Source: JBAZTO01 sp041661865
GTDB lineage: Bacteria; Planctomycetota; Phycisphaerae; SM23-33
Length of the DNA stretch: 54,921 nt
Direction: 5' to 3'
NCBI GenBank assembly: GCA_041661865.1
Contig: JBAZTO010000025.1
Location: forward strand, 1 to 54,921
The notes under the pieces are model-generated. The model was given only the letters and a program-made list of their open reading frames with translations, made no database searches and was not told where the DNA came from. Of the stretch, positions 50,233 through 54,921 are shown one piece after another. The position numbers and the translations under genes are program-made. The number at the start of each line of letters is the position of its first letter. Position 1 is the first letter of the stretch.

Positions 50233-53200
50233 TCAGAGGAGCTTCATTCCCGCGCTGGAAAGGCCCTGCTTGACGGTCACCAGGAGTTCGTCCTTCACCT
50301 TCTCCAGGTCGGCGAAGTTGGAGGTGTGAACCAGCAATTCCAGCCGCGCTTTGCCTCTGCTCAGCCCCACCACCAGCGCCTCGGGCGGCGGGTTCTTCAG
50401 CACCAGCCGATTCTCCCGGGCGATCTTGACCATCAGCGTCTGGGCCTGCTGGATGTCGCTATCGTAGGTGATGGCGATGGGAATCGTCTGCCGCAGCACC
50501 GTGTTCGACAGCGTCCAGTTGACCACCTTGCCGGTGATGAAGGTCTTGTTGGGGATCACCACTTCCCTGTTCTCGGCGTCCACGAGGGTCGTGGCGCGAA
50601 TCTGGATTCGCGAGACCACGCCGGTGGTTTCGTTCACCGTCACCGTGTCGGACACCCGCACCGGCCGCTCGAAAAAGATGATGATGCCCGAGACGAAGTT
50701 GGCAAAGATTTCCTGCAGGCCGAAGGCCAGGCCCACGGTGAACGCCGCCGCCAGCCACTGCACGCTGTTCCAGCCAATGCCGACCAGGCCGAAGGCCACG
50801 ATCACGCCCACCACGGTGACGGCGTAGCGGATAACCGCCGCCATCGCGTAGTAGTCCCCGCTCTCAAACCGCATGCGTTTGAGCAAAATCAGTTGCAGCA
50901 TGCCGGGCACCCCGCGCGCCAGGCCCAGCGAAAGCAGCAGGACCACGATCGCCAGGCACAGGTCTCCCAGCGTGACAGGCACCTGCCCTTGGACATTGCC
51001 GGCGGCCACCCCACTGCTGCCGGCCTGCTGCGAGGTGACCAGGCCGCTGTGGGTCCACAGGGTGATCCGCGTCAAACGGCCCAAGGCCGGTAAGACCGGC
51101 TCCCAGGTGAAGTACAAGGCGATCAGGAAGATCGCAATCGTGCCATAGCCCATCAGGCGGTGACTCTGCTCGTGGAGAGAGTCGAGTTTGCTCTCCACGT
51201 CCACCGCGTCAGGAGTTGGGGAAGTTGGGCCTTCGCCGCCGCGGGTCGTGACCTTTGAGCGCCTGCCTGCCATACTGCTGAGGATGGATGAAACCGCCAC
51301 ATTGCGGCGGGCCAGGAGAATCCACCGCTGCAGCAGGGTCCAGGCAATCAGGGCGCCTACCACCAGCCACACCGTGCATACCAGCCGCCATGCCAGTTCG
51401 ATGGCGCCGTAGTAGTAACCGGAAAAGGCTGCGACCGCCAAAGCCAGCGGCGCCGCGACACTCAGCAGGTGCAGCGGCCGGCCCGGGCTCAAACGCCCCA
51501 GCGGCCCTTTGGAGAAACGTTCCCTCATCGCGTGCATCCCCGGCTGCGAGGACCGCAGGACACCGGCACAAAACACCGTGACGGCGACCATCGCGGCAAC
51601 GAAGGCCAGCCGCCCCAGCGTGTCCTTGCGGCCGTCAAGGGCCTGGCACTCCATGATGGCCACCACTGTCACCAGCGGCACGACGATCCAGGCCAACTGG
51701 ATCAGCCGCCGCCGCAACAGGCCCGTCACGCTCGCCTGCCACCCGAAATATGATTCCGCCAGGCCCCCGGGCCGGCACAGGTCCACCAGGACACTCACCG
51801 TCAGGCAGCCCAGCGCCAAGGCCCGCAGGCCGCCGACAATCGCCCGGCTGAAGTCGGAACCGTCCGCCGAAGCGATAACCGTCGAGATCATCCATATCAG
51901 CAGCGGGATCAAGGCCACCGCGATCAGGGTCGCGAGCATCGCCCGGAAAGTCGCCCCGAGCCCCTCGACGCCGGGCAGAATGGCCTGGCCAAGGTTTGCC
52001 AGCTTCGCTCGCAGTGACCGCCGCCACAGCGTGAGCACGGCCAGCATCGTCACGAGAAAGACCACCGTCACCGGCCGGGAGGTCAGCGACCACAGATCCT
52101 CCCAATTGGCGGGCGCTACGAGCCAGCCCGCCGCGGCGGCCAGGGCCCGGCAGTCCATGCGGTACATCGGCGGCGAGTTGCGCGTCCAGAGCACGCGCTC
52201 ATCAATGTAATTGAGGAACTCCTCGACCTTGGTCACCAGGTAGCTGCCGGCCTCGTTGAGCAGCAGCAGTTGACTCGACAACCGGTTGCAGTCCCCGATC
52301 AGATCGTCGAGGTAGGTCTTCTGCTTGGTCAGCAAGGCCCTCAAGGCCGACTCGACGGCGTGGCGTTCATGCTCGGCCAGCGGCGGCCGCTGCGCGGCGA
52401 TCATCCCGGCGATCACGTCGTCAATCGCCGCCAGGGCCTCGCGACGGTCGCCCAATTCCAGGGCCTGGAGCTGGACGTTGGGAATCTCCTCGCGCGTGGC
52501 CGCAATCTGCTGGCGCAGGCTCGGAATGGCGGGCAACTCGCTGCGAAGCTTGCGAAGCAGCCGGCCCGTGGCGTTGTTCATGCCCAGAACCCGAACGCGA
52601 TCCTGCGCATTGGCAAACTCACGATTGACGCTGTCGCGATCGGCCTGCATCTTGCGCACCTGCCGCTGCACCTGGTCAAGCCGCGCCGTCACGCCCTCGC
52701 TCCCCGTGCGAAGCTGGGCGAGATCCTTGTTCTCCTGGGCCACGCGGAGCACCAGCGGATGTGCGCTGGCCGCTCCCGCCAGTTCCTGGGCGGCCTCCTG
52801 GGCGGCCTTCTCCACGTCGCTCTTTTTTCGCTGGCTGATGAGTTCCCGAATGGCGTCGGAGGCCTTCTGAAGCGAGGCCACCTCGCGCGCAGCCAGGTCC
52901 CGGCGGGCCATCAGAAGCTCGCCGGTGGACTCGTAATTCTCGCTCTCGCGGCGATAGGCCGACATCTGCTGGCGTAAGGCGAGCCGTCGCGCCCGAAGCA
53001 GCGTCTTGCGTGCGTCGGTGATCACTGTCGCCTCGCCCGCTTCGGCTGGGGCGGCCAGCGCCTTGTCCGTCTCTTCCCGCTGGGCCGAGGTCGCCACCAT
53101 CTGCTTAGGAATCTCGGCGCGACGGTCGTTTCGCCGCGCAGGCTCAGCTTCCAGTTCCGCCAGCCCGCGACGGGCCGGGGCAAGCTGCGAGGTGGCCTCT

Positions 53201-53658
53201 CGAAGTGCCTGCTCCAATTCAGCGGTCGAGGCCTCGGGCGGCATCTGGGTCCGGACCTGGACCGGCTGGGCCAGCAGGGCCTGCACTTCCTCCAGCCTGG
53301 CCGGGGCTTCCGCCCGCTCCGCGGCGAACTTCGCAGCCTTGGCTGCGCACTCCTGGGCTGCCTTGATCTGGTCCATCGCCTGGTTGTACAGGCCCGTCGC
53401 GGCCGCCTTGACGTTTGGGTCCAGCGTCTTGTCCTGATCCAGGGCCGCCAGGGCTGTCTGGATCATCTCGGCCGACACATCGTCGGCAGGCCGGCTCGCC
53501 TGGGTGGTGGCTGCCGCGGTGGCCGCCCGTCCACCTGCCGACGTCGCCGGCGAGGCCGCCGACAATGGCGCGGCCAGCAGATGCACGAATCCCGCAGCCG
53601 CCAGGAGGCAAACGCAGGAAAGCCACGGGCCGGGAAGACTACGAGGGCATGAGCGCAT
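50233..53658 (-). CDS. Large MscS-superfamily mechanosensitive channel, MscK/KefA-like
   Basis: 1,141 residues, ATG with AAAGGTGACC upstream. Signal peptide about 1-35. Residues about 60-470 are a long periplasmic, Ala/Gln/Arg-rich coiled-coil region. About eleven membrane spans follow (about 510-1000). The pore helix and beta domain are LAFGLQEIFANFVSGIIIFF and PVRVSDTVTV, followed by the upper domain ending in a C-terminal alpha/beta region. Such channels open on osmotic downshock; MscK is also modulated by ions. Its promoter (53706-53734) is 18 bp from the left end of an insertion sequence but appears intact. Confidence 0.92.
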   Translation of the reverse strand: MRSCPRSLPGPWLSCVCLLAAAGFVHLLAAPLSAASPATSAGGRAATAAATTQASRPADDVSAEMIQTALAALDQDKTLDPNVKAAATGLYNQAMDQIKAAQECAAKAAKFAAERAEAPARLEEVQALLAQPVQVRTQMPPEASTAELEQALREATSQLAPARRGLAELEAEPARRNDRRAEIPKQMVATSAQREETDKALAAPAEAGEATVITDARKTLLRARRLALRQQMSAYRRESENYESTGELLMARRDLAAREVASLQKASDAIRELISQRKKSDVEKAAQEAAQELAGAASAHPLVLRVAQENKDLAQLRTGSEGVTARLDQVQRQVRKMQADRDSVNREFANAQDRVRVLGMNNATGRLLRKLRSELPAIPSLRQQIAATREEIPNVQLQALELGDRREALAAIDDVIAGMIAAQRPPLAEHERHAVESALRALLTKQKTYLDDLIGDCNRLSSQLLLLNEAGSYLVTKVEEFLNYIDERVLWTRNSPPMYRMDCRALAAAAGWLVAPANWEDLWSLTSRPVTVVFLVTMLAVLTLWRRSLRAKLANLGQAILPGVEGLGATFRAMLATLIAVALIPLLIWMISTVIASADGSDFSRAIVGGLRALALGCLTVSVLVDLCRPGGLAESYFGWQASVTGLLRRRLIQLAWIVVPLVTVVAIMECQALDGRKDTLGRLAFVAAMVAVTVFCAGVLRSSQPGMHAMRERFSKGPLGRLSPGRPLHLLSVAAPLALAVAAFSGYYYGAIELAWRLVCTVWLVVGALIAWTLLQRWILLARRNVAVSSILSSMAGRRSKVTTRGGEGPTSPTPDAVDVESKLDSLHEQSHRLMGYGTIAIFLIALYFTWEPVLPALGRLTRITLWTHSGLVTSQQAGSSGVAAGNVQGQVPVTLGDLCLAIVVLLLSLGLARGVPGMLQLILLKRMRFESGDYYAMAAVIRYAVTVVGVIVAFGLVGIGWNSVQWLAAAFTVGLAFGLQEIFANFVSGIIIFFERPVRVSDTVTVNETTGVVSRIQIRATTLVDAENREVVIPNKTFITGKVVNWTLSNTVLRQTIPIAITYDSDIQQAQTLMVKIARENRLVLKNPPPEALVVGLSRGKARLELLVHTSNFADLEKVKDELLVTVKQGLSSAGMKLL

Positions 53659-53705
53659 GGGGTCACCTTTGGGCCGATTCTGAGGCCTCTTTCAAGCGAG
53701 GGACG

Positions 53706-53734
53706 ATTGTAGCCGTTGTGGGCCTTGAAGGCAA
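53706..53734 (-). promoter_or_regulatory. Promoter of the MscK-like gene
   Basis: Minus-strand TTGCCT (53729-53734), 17-bp spacer, TACAAT (53706-53711); leader about 40 bases. Confidence 0.6.
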
Positions 53735-53751
53735 TCGAGCCGCGGGCGCCG

Positions 53752-54921
53752 TGTCATACCAAAGTAGTAATGTCCGGTCTTACCAAAGTAGAACTGTCCG
53801 GTTTCCTGAGAAGGAGAGCGGATGGAAGGAGACCGGATCGCGATGAGTCAGCGGGAACGGGATCGTCTGAAGGTGATGGCGGCGGTGCTGGAGGGCCGAC
53901 GGACGCAAAGGGAAGCATCGCGGCTGCTGAAGCGATGCGTTCGGCAGGTACGGCGTGTCCAGCGGCGGCTGGAGGTCGAGGGCGACCCAGGGGTGATTCA
54001 TCGCCTGCGGGGTCGTCCGTCGAACCACGCCAAGGCCAATGAACTGCGGCAGCAGGTGCTGAGCCGCTACCAGCAACGTTACCTGGGCTTTGGGCCGACG
54101 CTGGCGGCAGAGAAGTTGACGGATGAAGGCCTGCCGGTTTCCGACGAGACGCTACGGAACTGGCTGCTGACGGCCCAGCTATGGGAGCGCAAGCGGCATC
54201 GCGACAAGCATCGTCAGCGGCGTGATCGCCGGGAATGCTTCGGCGAACTGGTGCAGGCCGACGGCAGCGAGCATGACTGGCTGGAAGGCCGCGGGCCCCG
54301 GATGGTTCTGCTGGTGATGATCGACGACGCCACCAGCAAGGTGATCGCGAGGTTCTATCCGGCTGAGACGACCGAAGGCTACATGGACCTGCTCTGGCGG
54401 TATCTCCGCAAGCACGGACGGATGGTGGCCCTGTACACGGATCATGACAGCGTGTTCTGTGGCGAGTGCCCCGGCAAGAAGTCCGCCCAGACGCAGTTCT
54501 CGCGGGCCTTGGAGGAACTGGACATCGGCTGGATCCCCGCCGGCAGTCCACAGGCCAAGGGGCGGGTGGAGCGGTTCAACGGCACGGCGCAGGACCGCCT
54601 GGTGAAGGAGCTTCGCCTGGCGGGAGCCGCGACGATGGAGCAGGCCAACGAGGTGCTCGACAAGACCTTCCTGCCGCTGTTTAACCGCCGATTCACCGTC
54701 AAGCCTGCCAGCGGCAACAACGCCCACCGCCCGCTGCATCCGTCGATGAACCTACCCGGCGATCCTGAGCATCCAGGAGAAGCGGAGGGTGGCCAACGAC
54801 TACACGATCCGCCTGGACAACCAAGTCTACCAACTGCTCAAGCCGGCCTTGCCCGGACAGCGAGGCGGATGGGTGATTGTGGAGAAGCGACTCGACAGCA
54901 GCCTGCATATCCGCTTCAAGA
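53752..54921 (+). mobile_element. Insertion sequence, left part (ISNCY/IS1202-like), cut by window edge
   Basis: The left end carries two copies of TACCAAAGTAG followed by A.TGTCCGGT (53758-53779 and 53783-53804), as expected for terminal transposase-binding sites. The transposase gene starts at 53822. The right end is outside the window, so target duplication and exact border cannot be set. Confidence 0.75.
53822..54921 (+). pseudogene. DDE transposase/integrase-core gene with frameshift, 3' end outside window
   Basis: ATG at 53822 with AAGGAG upstream. N-terminal HTH (RDRLKVMAAVLEGRRTQREA...) then a DDE domain: LVQADGSEHDW (first Asp), VALYTDHDSVF (second Asp) and PQAKGRVERFNGTAQDRLVK (Glu). 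This GRVER.NGT.QDRLVKELR pattern is that of ISNCY/IS1202-group transposases. At about 54754-54757 the frame must shift +1: before it the protein reads HRPLHPSMNL, and the expected continuation (ILSIQEKRRVANDYTIRLDN) is in the next frame. Reads as a one-base insertion in ACCC, or a programmed shift. The reading frame is open to the window edge. Confidence 0.8.

Overview
This is a GC-rich window that I read as a member of the Planctomycetota, probably near the Phycisphaerae. The evidence is lineage-typical surface-protein signals: an N-terminal LEDRLLLA (LEPR-type) motif at 6194, two proteins with C-terminal PEP-CTERM sorting tails, and dockerin-like repeats in one of them. These sit beside ordinary housekeeping genes and many interspersed intergenic repeats. 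I ran no database search, so names rest on motifs and family knowledge.

Layout. 1-7.5 kb: two large extracellular repeat proteins, the first cut by the left edge. 7.8-12.7 kb: a small membrane protein, an S1-domain protein (rpsA-like), a minus-strand block with rplU, a fluoride riboswitch and crcB, then ogt and a PilZ protein. 12.9-18.2 kb: a glycosyltransferase, a candidate small RNA with two six-C loops (6C-like), a GH113-like hydrolase, a small conserved protein, a sensor kinase with a c-type heme motif and a MerR-type regulator. 18.6-23.3 kb: leuB-like gene, rnpA-yidD, a LOG-family protein, a lipoprotein and a CDP-alcohol phosphatidyltransferase. 23.3-28.4 kb: a GNAT gene bracketed by direct repeats, rplM-rpsI, a four-helix-bundle gene bracketed by inverted degenerate repeats, argC and argJ. 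28.5-34.5 kb: a 24-codon ORF with its own promoter and terminator, a TMTC-like membrane protein with TPRs, recA, thpR, a PfkB kinase, a solitary HicB-like protein and fmdB. 34.6-39.8 kb: a fic gene bracketed by a duplication of the fmdB 3' end, a GH95-like hydrolase and two secreted proteins. 40.1-47.7 kb: a gene remnant, miaB, tRNA-His, a small membrane protein, a degenerate receiver, an XRE regulator with an ImmA/IrrE-like protease, an AEC transporter, a dockerin/PEP-CTERM protein and an alpha/beta hydrolase. 48-54.9 kb: a clan-A type glycoside hydrolase, a large MscS/MscK-like channel and the left end of an insertion sequence whose transposase reads with a frameshift.

How the parts relate. 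Most genes look like a stable chromosome: translation (S1, L21, L13, S9, RNase P protein, MiaB, tRNA-His), arginine synthesis (argC, argJ), leucine-type synthesis, DNA repair (recA, ogt), polysaccharide breakdown and envelope functions. Accessory pieces are single genes in repeat-bounded slots (GNAT, four-helix bundle, fic) plus the lower-GC XRE-protease pair. The best leads are the 6C-like RNA, the 24-codon transcription unit, the repeat-bracketed single-gene islands, and a dispersed paired-hairpin repeat in which a stem base pair is exchanged while pairing is kept.
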